Shown: positions 41,878 through 49,467 of the stretch, one piece after another
How positions within the stretch are numbered: the first letter of the stretch is position 1
Layout of the letters: each line of letters starts with the position of its first letter
From: Cohaesibacter sp. ES.047
GTDB lineage: Bacteria > Pseudomonadota > Alphaproteobacteria > Rhizobiales > Cohaesibacteraceae
DNA: 64,000 nt
Assembly (NCBI RefSeq): GCF_900215505.1
Contig: NZ_LT907844.1
Coordinates: 3,984,001 to 4,048,000, forward strand
Direction of reading: 5' to 3'
The notes under the pieces: generated by a model
What the model was told of the DNA's origin: nothing
The model's database searches: none
The model's input: the letters and a program-made list of their open reading frames with translations, nothing else
Translations under genes and position numbers: made by a program

Positions 41878-42571
41878 TCGCCATGCCAAGCGCAACGCCG
41901 AGATCCGCCTGCGCCACCGCCAGCACGGCAACAGCGAGCGCATGTTGGCTCGCTTCTATGATCTGCCGGTTGATGAGATCCGGTCTATCCTGCACGTTCC
42001 ACTCATCAACATGGTCAAACAGGGAAGCGACGATCAGCCACGCGAGGCGTTCTCGGATTCAGTCCTCGAGAGTCCGGACTGGCAGGCTGCTCTTGATCAA
42101 AGCATCAACGAATTGATCGAATGGGTTTTGAGGCTTCACAAGATTGAACGGACTCAGCTCGGCAAGCCTTTTGATGGCAACGCCCTAGAGGCGCGCCGCA
42201 CACTAACTTTCAACCTCCGTCGACGTTGGGGCCTTCATATCAAAGATGTTGCCAGCTTGATCGGCGTGACCCCGGTGACCGCCAGACGGTTTGATGGCGA
42301 GTGCCGGAACCGGCAAAAGCCACCAATCGAGCCGCCAGAGCCCATTTTGCCAGAGGTCTATCGGGTCGAGCTGCGCAACGTAGCCAAGGCATTAGATGTG
42401 ACGCCTCTGGCTGTGTTTCATGGTCAGGCCGATCTGTTGCAGAGGGCGCGTCGAGTTTTCCTACAGCGCATGTTCTGGCAGCACAAGATTGATATTTGCG
42501 ACATTGCCAAGGCGACGGGATTTTTCCGCAGCCGGATCCACAAACAAGTGCATCACCGGAGGGCTGGATAA
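41870..42571 (+). CDS. Phage protein with several helix-turn-helix segments
   Basis: A 233-residue protein starting at ATG 41870, nine bases after GGAGG, overlapping the previous stop. Three segments look like helix-turn-helix units: residues 25-44 (MLARFYDLPVDEIRSILHVP), 122-141 (LHIKDVASLIGVTPVTARRF) and near the C-terminus (ICDIAKATGFFRSRIHKQVH). This hints at a repeated-motif DNA binder. The position before the methylase and primase genes suggests transcription or replication control. No family was recognised. Confidence 0.7.
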   Translation: MIDRHAKRNAEIRLRHRQHGNSERMLARFYDLPVDEIRSILHVPLINMVKQGSDDQPREAFSDSVLESPDWQAALDQSINELIEWVLRLHKIERTQLGKPFDGNALEARRTLTFNLRRRWGLHIKDVASLIGVTPVTARRFDGECRNRQKPPIEPPEPILPEVYRVELRNVAKALDVTPLAVFHGQADLLQRARRVFLQRMFWQHKIDICDIAKATGFFRSRIHKQVHHRRAG

Positions 42572-43275
42572 TGGCCAAAGTTCTTGTGGCTTGTGAATTT
42601 TCCGGCACGGTTCGCGATGCCTTTCTGGCTCTGGGACACGATGCATGGTCATGCGACGTTTTACCAAGCGAGACGCCATCCAATCGGCACATTCAATGCG
42701 ATGTGCGCGAGATATTGGATGACGGCTGGGATTGTCTGATCGTTGCACACCCGCCTTGCACGCGGCTTTGCAACAGCGGTGTGCGCTGGCTGACCAAGCC
42801 GCCGAAAAACCGCCAGCCGGGCTACCCTGATGACTATGAGACCTGGACGGAGACTGATCAACTCGCCTTTATGTGGTCCGAGTTGGACAAAGGGGCCGAG
42901 TTGTTTTCCAAGCTCTGGAACGCCGACATCCCCCATGTTGCAGTCGAAAACCCGGTCATGCATCCGCATGCCAAGGCGCGCATTATCAACTATCAGCCCG
43001 CGACGCAGACCGTGCAACCGTGGTGGTTTGGTGAGCCGCAATTCAAGGGCACCGGCCTTTATTTGCACAAACTGCCACCACTTGTGGCAACCGATCGCCT
43101 GACGCCACCAAAGCGCGGCACCGACGAACACAAAGCTTGGTCGGTGGTTCATCGTATGGGACGCAGCGCCAACCGAAGCAAAGAGCGCTCACGCTTCTTT
43201 CCCGGCATCGCCACCGCCATGGCCAACCAATGGACACCGGTGATCGAGGCGGGCGAGCAGAGGAGGGCGGCATGA
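42571..43275 (+). CDS. C5-cytosine methyltransferase-like phage protein
   Basis: A 234-residue protein. LVACEFSGTVRDAFLALGHDAWSCDV resembles motif I-II of C5 methylases, VAHPPCTRLC has the catalytic Pro-Pro-Cys (Cys63), and HVAVENPVMHP corresponds to the ENV motif (about residue 122). A separate target-recognition domain is missing, so the protein is shorter than typical Dcm enzymes; this compact class is frequent in phages and its activity is largely untested. ATG shares a base with the previous TAA. Confidence 0.8.
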   Translation: MAKVLVACEFSGTVRDAFLALGHDAWSCDVLPSETPSNRHIQCDVREILDDGWDCLIVAHPPCTRLCNSGVRWLTKPPKNRQPGYPDDYETWTETDQLAFMWSELDKGAELFSKLWNADIPHVAVENPVMHPHAKARIINYQPATQTVQPWWFGEPQFKGTGLYLHKLPPLVATDRLTPPKRGTDEHKAWSVVHRMGRSANRSKERSRFFPGIATAMANQWTPVIEAGEQRRAA

Positions 43276-43469
43276 GTAACGATCGCATCAACAAGGTTCA
43301 TGTGAGCCTGTTCAAACCGGGCTATTCATCGACACCGTTGGTCGGGGTTATCGCGCCCAACCAGTCTGAAAACTATTACCATCGCGGCCTGTCTCTCTCC
43401 GAGGCGATCGAGCTGCGCGATAAGTTGAGCTTGGCGATCAAGGAAATCAGGGAGGGGGCAAAACAATGA
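43272..43469 (+). CDS. Small phage protein, unknown
   Basis: A 65-residue protein (MSNDRINKVHVSLFKPGYSS) with GAGGAGGG before the ATG, overlapping both neighbours by ATGA. It has a beta-rich start and a helical end (LSEAIELRDKLSLAIKEIRE). There is no family match. The tight coupling to the primase gene suggests expression with the replication genes. Confidence 0.7.
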   Translation: MSNDRINKVHVSLFKPGYSSTPLVGVIAPNQSENYYHRGLSLSEAIELRDKLSLAIKEIREGAKQ

Positions 43470-44575
43470 CCCTGACTATCGACCGCAACGCTATCACCGC
43501 GCTCAAGAAACAGATCGTCCTTTCCGATGTAATCGGCAAGTCAGTCAAGTTGCATCAAGGTGGTACGTGGATGACCGGCCTCTGTCCGTTCCATGAGGAT
43601 CACAATCCGAGTTTTTCGGTCAGCGACGTCAGCGGGCGCTATATCTGTCACGCATGTGGTGCGCACGGCGACATATTTGATTGGGTGGCGCACACTGACC
43701 AACTGGATCCACAAGCGGATTTTCTCCAAGTCTTTCGCCGGGTGCAGGACATTGTGGGCGATCATTCGGTCGCGACGACATTGCCGCAACATGACACCGC
43801 CAAACGCGGCGAAAAGATCAAGGCCAACTCTGAAGAACGCCGACAAAAAGCCATTCGTAATTGGCGAAAAGGTCGACCAATCGAGGGGACCAAGGCCGAG
43901 ACCTATTTGCGCGACTGTCGCGGCATTCGCACGGTTGACTTTACTGGCATGCCATTCCGCTTCATCGACAATCATGAGCGCTGGATCTGGTGCGACCGGC
44001 TGAAAAAGCCGGTCATGGTTGGGCGCTGGCCTTGCCTGCTGACCGCCATTCAGGAGGTTGAACCAAACTCCGGGGGCAAGCATCGTTTTCTTGCTCTGCA
44101 CCGGACGTGGTTTGACCTCGATGAGCACCAAGGCAAACCAAAAATCATCTACACCGCGCCGGACGGAAAGGTCCGCGAGATCGCCCGCAAAAAGATCGAT
44201 GGCGACTATTTTGGCCGGGGCGCAATCATGCTGACGCAGCCAGACGAGACGCTGGCGGTCACCGAGGGGATCGAAAACGGCCTCACGGCGCTGGAGTTGG
44301 GGCCTTACAGGCATGTTTGGGTTGCGGTCTCTCTCAATGCCTTTGGCGCAATGCCGCTTTTGCCCGTTACCAAGCACATGATCATTATCAGCGACAGCGA
44401 CTCCAAAACCCCAAAAGCCGCCCTGATGCATCAAGAGAAGCTGTGCGACACCATGCATCGCCAGCGGCTCAAGCACAATGTCGATGTGGATATCAAGCCA
44501 GCACCGCCGGGCTATGACCTGAATGACTGGCACCTCAAGCAATTGCTGCACCATGCGCTCGCAACCGGTCAGTAG
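43466..44575 (+). CDS. Phage DNA primase (CHC2 zinc finger and Toprim)
   Basis: A 369-residue primase. The zinc finger is C40-x2-H43...C61-x2-C64 (GLCPFHEDHNPSFSV and YICHACGAHGDIFDW). The catalytic Toprim half has LAVTEGIENGLTALEL (invariant Glu, about 265) and HMIIISDSDS (Asp-x-Asp, about 310). It makes RNA primers for phage replication. Helicase functions sit in the separate gene at 47421, unlike phages with a fused primase-helicase. The candidate origin iterons lie after that helicase. Confidence 0.93.
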   Translation: MTLTIDRNAITALKKQIVLSDVIGKSVKLHQGGTWMTGLCPFHEDHNPSFSVSDVSGRYICHACGAHGDIFDWVAHTDQLDPQADFLQVFRRVQDIVGDHSVATTLPQHDTAKRGEKIKANSEERRQKAIRNWRKGRPIEGTKAETYLRDCRGIRTVDFTGMPFRFIDNHERWIWCDRLKKPVMVGRWPCLLTAIQEVEPNSGGKHRFLALHRTWFDLDEHQGKPKIIYTAPDGKVREIARKKIDGDYFGRGAIMLTQPDETLAVTEGIENGLTALELGPYRHVWVAVSLNAFGAMPLLPVTKHMIIISDSDSKTPKAALMHQEKLCDTMHRQRLKHNVDVDIKPAPPGYDLNDWHLKQLLHHALATGQ

Positions 44576-44642
44576 GAAATAACCCATTTAGGTAAACATT
44601 TCAGAAGTTTAACGCCTATTTTTGACGCCGGAGGAAATCACC

Positions 44643-44906
44643 ATGACGAAAGCCCTTTCAAGCACCGCATTGCGCGCCGTCAATTGGCGTGTTGTCGGCC
44701 TCATCGTCAATGCGCGCCGGGTCGCCGACTGCATGAGCGAGGGGGATCTCGCCGACAAGCTTGGCGTCTGCACAAAGACCGTCCGCCGGATCGAAAGCCA
44801 ACAACCTTGCAGCGCCTACACCCTAAAAAAAGTCATGGCGTGGACCGGCGAGGGCTTTGAAGTGCTGAGTTGGCAGGATCCTGGACAGGCGAGGGTCGCG
44901 GCATGA
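44643..44906 (+). CDS. XRE-type helix-turn-helix protein
   Basis: An 87-residue protein with GGAGG before ATG 44643. RRVADCMSEGDLADKLGVCT plus KTVRRIESQQPCSAYTLKKV is a Cro/C1-type helix-turn-helix. The short C-terminus is a beta strand (GEGFEVLSW). It may be an additional regulator of the replication operon. The 67 bases before it, after the primase stop, hold no gene. Confidence 0.75.
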   Translation: MTKALSSTALRAVNWRVVGLIVNARRVADCMSEGDLADKLGVCTKTVRRIESQQPCSAYTLKKVMAWTGEGFEVLSWQDPGQARVAA

Positions 44907-45106
44907 GTAAGGTTGATCGTCACTTTGTAGAGCATGAGTTAGAAGATCATCGCAATACGTTTTGCTCCTCCTGCGGCAACTCTTTGACAGAAGAGGATGA
45001 CCACCGGGGCGATGGTTTTTGCTGGCGTTGCAATGACTATTTCTCATCGGTTTATTTGGACCCTATCGACGATTGGTCAGCCTTAGAATGCGAGGTGCTG
45101 CCATGA
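44903..45106 (+). CDS. Small zinc-ribbon phage protein
   Basis: A 67-residue acidic protein (MSKVDRHFVEHELEDHRNTF). CSSCGN and, 19 residues on, CWRC form a Cys4 zinc ribbon. Its ATG overlaps the upstream stop and its TGA overlaps the next ATG, so it is translated in a chain. Small zinc ribbons of this kind often bind host proteins or nucleic acids; the target is unknown. Confidence 0.72.
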   Translation: MSKVDRHFVEHELEDHRNTFCSSCGNSLTEEDDHRGDGFCWRCNDYFSSVYLDPIDDWSALECEVLP

Positions 45107-45603
45107 AACTCGACAGATCGCGCGCCGCTACGCGTCAGCGCCATGCGGCTTGGTTCAAGGCACATGTTGAAGATGGTCAGTCGACCCACGCCATCGCCGC
45201 TGCCTGTGATCTCAAGCATCACACGACCGTTTACAACGGTATATTGGCCCATGCCAAACGCATCGGCCTCAAAGTGTCACGGCTGGAGGATCTGACCAAG
45301 CCACGCGAGGGCGGGCCGTCCGTCGACTGGTCGGATTTCAGCGGCCATGTGCGCTATTGGCGTGAGTGCCTCGATCTGACCGAGGAGGAGGCGGCAAGCC
45401 GCGCCGCCATCAGCCGCACTGCCCTGCGCAATGCTGAACAAGGCCGCACGCTTGAAAGCGTCACCATGCTCGCCCTGTGCAAAGCCATCCCACTCAACCC
45501 GATTTCCTTCTTTCTCAACCCGACCAAGGAGTCCAGCCATGACCGCAACCATTCAAAGGCCACGCCGCCCGCGTTCAAGACCCGGCCAACCCGTGCCGCT
45601 TGA
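45103..45603 (+). CDS. Phage protein with two helix-turn-helix domains
   Basis: A 166-residue protein. Residues 10-60 include QSTHAIAAACDLKHHTTVYN, a helix-turn-helix like those of DnaA-type or resolvase-like tails, and residues 84-120 are XRE-like (WRECLDLTEEEAASRAAISR followed by TALRNAEQGR). The C-terminus is low complexity and basic. It is coupled to the zinc-ribbon gene by ATGA and overlaps the following gene by 65 bases in another frame. A regulatory role is likely, target unknown. Confidence 0.7.
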   Translation: MKLDRSRAATRQRHAAWFKAHVEDGQSTHAIAAACDLKHHTTVYNGILAHAKRIGLKVSRLEDLTKPREGGPSVDWSDFSGHVRYWRECLDLTEEEAASRAAISRTALRNAEQGRTLESVTMLALCKAIPLNPISFFLNPTKESSHDRNHSKATPPAFKTRPTRAA

Positions 45604-45868
45604 GGCCGCCCGTGTTTCTTGTGCATTCGGGGTGCATCCGGTTAGCGCTGATACCCGGAGGAATGCTCCGGTCTGCCTGCATGGCCTGACCATTCAGGAC
45701 AAGGTATACGGGGCCAAGCTGGCACTTGAGATGCACGGCAACGAGAATGAAGCGGCCCGATCGCTCGGCCTTGATCTGATGGCCTTTCGCAAGTTGTTGG
45801 TCGGCAAAAAATACCCCCTGTCCATCACCATGCTGCACGGACTGCACAAAAGCGGGGAGTTGGTCTAG
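45539..45868 (+). CDS. Phage protein, unknown
   Basis: A 109-residue protein whose ATG lies inside the end of the previous gene, seven bases after GGAG. The N-terminus is basic and Pro-rich (RPRRPRSRPGQPVPLE); the C-terminal part GLTIQDKVYGAKLALEMHGN and EAARSLGLDLMAFRKLLVGK looks like a small helix-turn-helix. There is no family match. After its stop a nine-pair hairpin (45909-45930) precedes the next gene. Confidence 0.6.
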   Translation: MTATIQRPRRPRSRPGQPVPLEAARVSCAFGVHPVSADTRRNAPVCLHGLTIQDKVYGAKLALEMHGNENEAARSLGLDLMAFRKLLVGKKYPLSITMLHGLHKSGELV

Positions 45869-45960
45869 CGACAAGGCGGCATCGCCGCCGCCGTCGACGC
45901 CAGCGCCAACTGGTCGCTGTGGCGACCAGTGAGAGCGACCAACCAAACAGGAGGTACTTG

Positions 45961-46206
45961 ATGTTTTGTCCGGAAATGATTGTTTTTGATAGCAACTTTG
46001 TGATGGTCATCCTTCACACGTCTGCGGACTATCCTAGCTGGAAATGCATTCCGGCGCGGAAGAAATTTAACCCGCTGCGATACTCCCTTTGCTTTTGGCC
46101 TGGACCTAAGCGCCGATACATCAACAAGAATGGTCGCGCCGCTTTTCACGTTTCCAATTTCATCTTTAGGCTGAAACGAAAGATCCGGGGAGAGGCTGAC
46201 GCATGA
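45961..46206 (+). CDS. Small phage protein, unknown
   Basis: An 81-residue basic protein (MFCPEMIVFDSNFVMVILHT) with a strong AGGAGG ribosome site. It is rich in Lys, Arg and aromatics (NPLRYSLCFWPGPKRRYINK) and may bind nucleic acid. It ends with an ATGA overlap into the next gene. No family was recognised. Confidence 0.6.
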   Translation: MFCPEMIVFDSNFVMVILHTSADYPSWKCIPARKKFNPLRYSLCFWPGPKRRYINKNGRAAFHVSNFIFRLKRKIRGEADA

Positions 46207-46556
46207 CCGAACATATTCAAGAAAAGTACCGCAAGGCACTGAAGGACACCAAGATTTATCTCAACGGGGCCGGTTACGGTGATCCGGACAGTTTCGAGAG
46301 GCTTATGAATATTCAGGACGTTTTGCTTTCGATGGGTGACCAGCTTATTCCACCTGCCACCCTGTGGCGTCCGACCCATGTTAATCTCAAATCAGGCGAA
46401 AAATACTGCGTGCTTCACGTTGGCCTCCTTGAGGCCGATTTGGAGCCGGTTGTGATCTATGAGAACCGGGATCGCCGCGTTTGGGTTCGCCCCGTGTCCG
46501 AGTTTCTCGACGGTTGCTTTGTTGTGTTGCAGCAAGACAATCTCGGAGGCGAGTGA
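46203..46556 (+). CDS. DUF1653-like phage protein
   Basis: A 117-residue protein. The second half, KSGEKYCVLHVGLLEADLEP followed by VVIYENRDRRVWVRPVSEFL, resembles the small DUF1653 beta domain, whose role is unknown. The N-terminal 55 residues are helical. It is coupled by ATGA to the previous gene and two bases from the next, in the chain of small genes before the helicase. Confidence 0.62.
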   Translation: MTEHIQEKYRKALKDTKIYLNGAGYGDPDSFERLMNIQDVLLSMGDQLIPPATLWRPTHVNLKSGEKYCVLHVGLLEADLEPVVIYENRDRRVWVRPVSEFLDGCFVVLQQDNLGGE

Positions 46557-46557
46557 C

Positions 46558-46935
46558 ATGACCGAGAGATTTACCAGCCCGGAACGCCCGCCAGAGGGCA
46601 TCGAGCGAGAGCTTTTGACTCCGCGCATTGAGGAGGCGATCCGCGAAAAACAGGCCAGCAAGCCCAAACATTCGCCCTTGCCGCAAGCGTGGGAGGAGGG
46701 GGCTAGTTTGACTAACACTCCAACCCTGCAATTCACATACACCAATTGGCGCGGCGTTACCTCGATAAGAAAGGTCGAGCCGATATTTATTTGGTGCGGC
46801 AGAACGGAATGGCATCCGGATCCGCAATGGTTTTTGAAGGCGTTCGACCTCGAAAAGAATGAGATGCGCGACTTCGCCCTCGCTGACATCAAGGCATTTG
46901 GCGAGAGGTCGCTGGATACCACTGGTGGCGACTGA
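46558..46935 (+). CDS. WYL-like domain phage protein
   Basis: A 125-residue protein. From about residue 55, LQFTYTNWRGVTSIRKVEPI and RTEWHPDPQWFLKAFDLEKN match the compact WYL-type domain seen in many alphaproteobacterial phages and regulators. The first 50 residues are Pro/Glu-rich and probably flexible. WYL domains bind ligands or nucleic acids; a lone copy may act as a modulator. TGATG couples it to the next gene. Confidence 0.65.
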   Translation: MTERFTSPERPPEGIERELLTPRIEEAIREKQASKPKHSPLPQAWEEGASLTNTPTLQFTYTNWRGVTSIRKVEPIFIWCGRTEWHPDPQWFLKAFDLEKNEMRDFALADIKAFGERSLDTTGGD

Positions 46936-47156
46936 TGCCACCAAGAAAGCCGCGCCGCCCAATTCCGACGACCGAACCGATCCGCTCAGCCTCAACAGAG
47001 GTTGCCTATAGAATTTGCGAATTTGCCAACGGTCGCCGGAATTGCACTTGCAAGAACCACCATCTGCGCACGCCATGCGAGTCGCTCAAATCCATCGCCA
47101 AGGAATGCGTTGCGATCGCCAGAGTAGAATTAAAAAGGAAATCGACCGATGAGTAA
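46935..47156 (+). CDS. Small basic phage protein, unknown
   Basis: A 73-residue Lys/Arg-rich protein with Cys spacing C-x11-C-x-C-x8-C (VAYRICEF, CTCKNHH and TPCESL), possibly a small metal site. It starts by overlapping the WYL gene stop and overlaps the next gene by eight bases. No family was recognised. Confidence 0.6.
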   Translation: MPPRKPRRPIPTTEPIRSASTEVAYRICEFANGRRNCTCKNHHLRTPCESLKSIAKECVAIARVELKRKSTDE

Positions 47157-47424
47157 GAAAAAGCGGATTGCAAAAGCCATTGAAATCGCCGTGCGATGGG
47201 GAGGCATAGATGGCGCTCATCACAAGGCGTGGGCTATTGACCAAATGGTGCGCGCCCTAACCGGCTGTCCAGATGTTACTGGAAAAGCAATAGATTGTAA
47301 GGGCAGGCCTTACACCTACACCGCACAAGGCGAAAGTAAGGAATATCAAAAGCTCGTAAAGAAAGCCTGTAAAGGAGAAGACGGGCCAGAAACATACTCT
47401 TGGGACACAGGTATCGCTCCATGA
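47149..47424 (+). CDS. Small phage protein, unknown
   Basis: A 91-residue protein (MSKKKRIAKAIEIAVRWGGI) with a helical start and a Lys-rich acidic end. HHKAWAIDQMVRALTGCPDV is the most distinctive stretch and resembles conserved hypothetical proteins of other phages, but no function is known. It overlaps the helicase gene by ATGA. Confidence 0.65.
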   Translation: MSKKKRIAKAIEIAVRWGGIDGAHHKAWAIDQMVRALTGCPDVTGKAIDCKGRPYTYTAQGESKEYQKLVKKACKGEDGPETYSWDTGIAP

Positions 47425-49199
47425 CCGACACCGGAACCATCGCCCACACCGCGCGGACGCATAATGCGCCCAATCCGCTGGACGCGCCGCCGATCGCCAG
47501 CACGGGACACACGACCGAGGATTTCAAGGCCGAGCTGGACGCGCAATGCCCCTTCACGGCACTTGGCTTTTCTGGTCAGAATTACCACCTTCTCAACGCC
47601 GCCGGTGAACTGGTTAGCCTGTCGCCAACACAATTGGAGAAACAATCGACACAAGCCGCTTTGGTGCATGGAGATATTTCTTGGTTTAGGGACCGGTTCC
47701 CGCCGCGCGATCACCGACAGGATTTTGACCGGCTGGAAGCGCTCAACTGGATCATGATGGAATGCAGCATCAAGGGGTATTTTGACCCCGCACAGCACAA
47801 GCTCAGAAAGACCGGCATTTGGCGAGTCGGCACCGGCGAGGATTCGCGTCTGCTGGCTCACCTAGGAAGTCACATCTATTTTGACGGGCGCGAGCTGGAT
47901 CCGGGGTTTCAGAAAGAAGGGGCATTCTATCTCATTTCCAACGCCATCCCGCGCATGAGCAAGCCTGCCGATGCCGCCAGCGTTGCGGATTGCGAGGAAA
48001 TCCTCGACGTGGTCAAGACCTGGACATTCAAGGACGGCCCGCGCGGGCCTAACCTCTGGCTCGGCTGGATGATGGCCGCACAATATGGCGGCGCGCCGGA
48101 GTGGCGCGTCCACATGATGGCAGGGGCGGAAAACGGGGCGGGTAAATCGACCTTGGCTCAGCTGCTTGAAGGGCTTCTCGGCGGGCTTGCACAATTCGTC
48201 AACGAAGCAACAGAGGCCGGGATCAGGCAAAGTGCTGCCGGTCGGTCGGGCGCAATCATCTATGACGAGGTGGAAGGCAAGGAGGAGGGCGGGTCTGTCG
48301 CCCGCATTGTCGAATTGATCCGGCGCATGTCGGGCGGCGCTGGCGCGGTCACCTTGCGCGGCTCGGCTGGCGGTAAGTCAAGCACATTCGTTGTGCTTGG
48401 CGTCGCCTACCTCACGGCCATCCTGCCCCCCATGCTTGAACCGCAGGATAGATCGCGCTTTGTAGAGATCCACCTCGGTCCGCTCGTCAAAGGGAGTGAG
48501 GGAATGGCCAATGAGGAAAAGGTCAACCGCATGCTGGCCCGCACTGATGAGCTGTCGCCGCGCTTGAGGCGGCGAGCCTTTGACAATTGGGAACGGTTCA
48601 ACCATTCCATCGCCGCTTACCGTGCATCCTTTGCCAAGATGGGCATCCGTGCCCGCGACGCCTTGCGCTTCTCGACGGTCCTTGCGGGCCGGGACATCGC
48701 CCTGCATGACGACATGCTCGATGGCGACTATTATGACACCGAGGCGGCGCTCTACAAACCGCTGATTGATCAAACCTTGTCAGACGGCAACGATGGCGAG
48801 GGCATCCAGTGTCTCAACCAGATTCTGATGATGCCGCTATCGATGCTGCGCATCAACAATACGCTGACAATTGGCGAAATGATCGGGCAGGCTTTGGCGG
48901 GTAACGACCTAAACGAAAAGGCACTAGCCCGGATGGGGTTGAGGATCACGCCTGAGTTCAAGGCCAAAGAAGGGGAGCCGCCGGGGCTATTGGTCGCGAA
49001 CACTCACCCAAGGTTAGAGGAAATTTTTTCAGGTACCAAATGGGCAAAAAAGCAGTGGCAACAGGCGTTGCGTTACATCGATGGAGCGCACGCACTTGGC
49101 AAGGTCAAGAAATTTGCTGGCACACCAGCAAAGAGCACCTTCATTCCGCTTGAATTTTTGCCAGAACCGCAGAAAACGGACGATCCGGGCATTCCATAG
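47421..49199 (+). CDS. Phage replicative ATPase/helicase (P4 alpha/D5-like)
   Basis: A 592-residue protein. Walker A AGAENGAGKST lies near residue 240, Walker B-like AIIYDEVE near 282, and a candidate arginine finger in QDRSRFVEIHL near 350. This layout fits the D5/SF3-type viral helicases and P4 alpha. The N-terminal 200 residues lack primase motifs, which are in the separate gene at 43466. The C-terminal 130 residues could bind the origin. Twelve iterons begin within two bases of its stop codon, as expected if the protein recognises them. Confidence 0.8.
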   Translation: MTDTGTIAHTARTHNAPNPLDAPPIASTGHTTEDFKAELDAQCPFTALGFSGQNYHLLNAAGELVSLSPTQLEKQSTQAALVHGDISWFRDRFPPRDHRQDFDRLEALNWIMMECSIKGYFDPAQHKLRKTGIWRVGTGEDSRLLAHLGSHIYFDGRELDPGFQKEGAFYLISNAIPRMSKPADAASVADCEEILDVVKTWTFKDGPRGPNLWLGWMMAAQYGGAPEWRVHMMAGAENGAGKSTLAQLLEGLLGGLAQFVNEATEAGIRQSAAGRSGAIIYDEVEGKEEGGSVARIVELIRRMSGGAGAVTLRGSAGGKSSTFVVLGVAYLTAILPPMLEPQDRSRFVEIHLGPLVKGSEGMANEEKVNRMLARTDELSPRLRRRAFDNWERFNHSIAAYRASFAKMGIRARDALRFSTVLAGRDIALHDDMLDGDYYDTEAALYKPLIDQTLSDGNDGEGIQCLNQILMMPLSMLRINNTLTIGEMIGQALAGNDLNEKALARMGLRITPEFKAKEGEPPGLLVANTHPRLEEIFSGTKWAKKQWQQALRYIDGAHALGKVKKFAGTPAKSTFIPLEFLPEPQKTDDPGIP

Positions 49200-49200
49200 G

Positions 49201-49438
49201 GGTAACGCCGTTACCTCGCCGTTACCCCTCACCGTTACCTCTAGTGCATTGATACTATTTGCAAATCTGCAAAGGTAACGGGGGTAACGCCACAAATGCA
49301 CACCCTTAATGTGTGCGCGCCTGTCTATCAAACATACCGTTACCCCGTTACCTTCGTTACCCCTGATTGATTAGTTTAGTTGCATCAAAGAGATAAGGGG
49401 TAACGGTCGGGGGTAACGCTTCAAAAACCTCCGTTACC
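49201..49438. repeat. Iteron array of twelve GGTAACG/CGTTACC sites, candidate replication origin
   Basis: In 238 non-coding bases the heptamer occurs 12 times. Direct copies start at 49201, 49274, 49283, 49399 and 49412; inverted copies start at 49209, 49220, 49233, 49338, 49346, 49355 and 49432. Most extend to GGGGTAACG or its complement. They form four clusters separated by AT-richer DNA (about 49241-49273, 49290-49337 and 49362-49398). Irregular spacing and mixed orientation exclude CRISPR. The place, between helicase and the next gene, fits an origin or a multi-site operator. Confidence 0.8.
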
Positions 49439-49467
49439 CCTGATCATCGACAACAAAGGGCCTAGAT

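Noticed and set aside
42571-43275. Complete restriction-modification system
   Set aside because: The C5-type protein is short, has no target-recognition domain and there is no endonuclease gene beside it; the HNH gene is 4 kb away on the other strand in another operon.
45909-45930. Terminator within the phage replication operon
   Set aside because: The nine-pair hairpin (ACTGGTCGC stem) has no T-run and genes on both sides appear co-transcribed, so it is left as an unassigned hairpin.
49201-49438. CRISPR array
   Set aside because: The repeat is only seven bases, occurs in both orientations at irregular spacing (8-55 bases) and there are no cas genes nearby; an iteron array explains it better.
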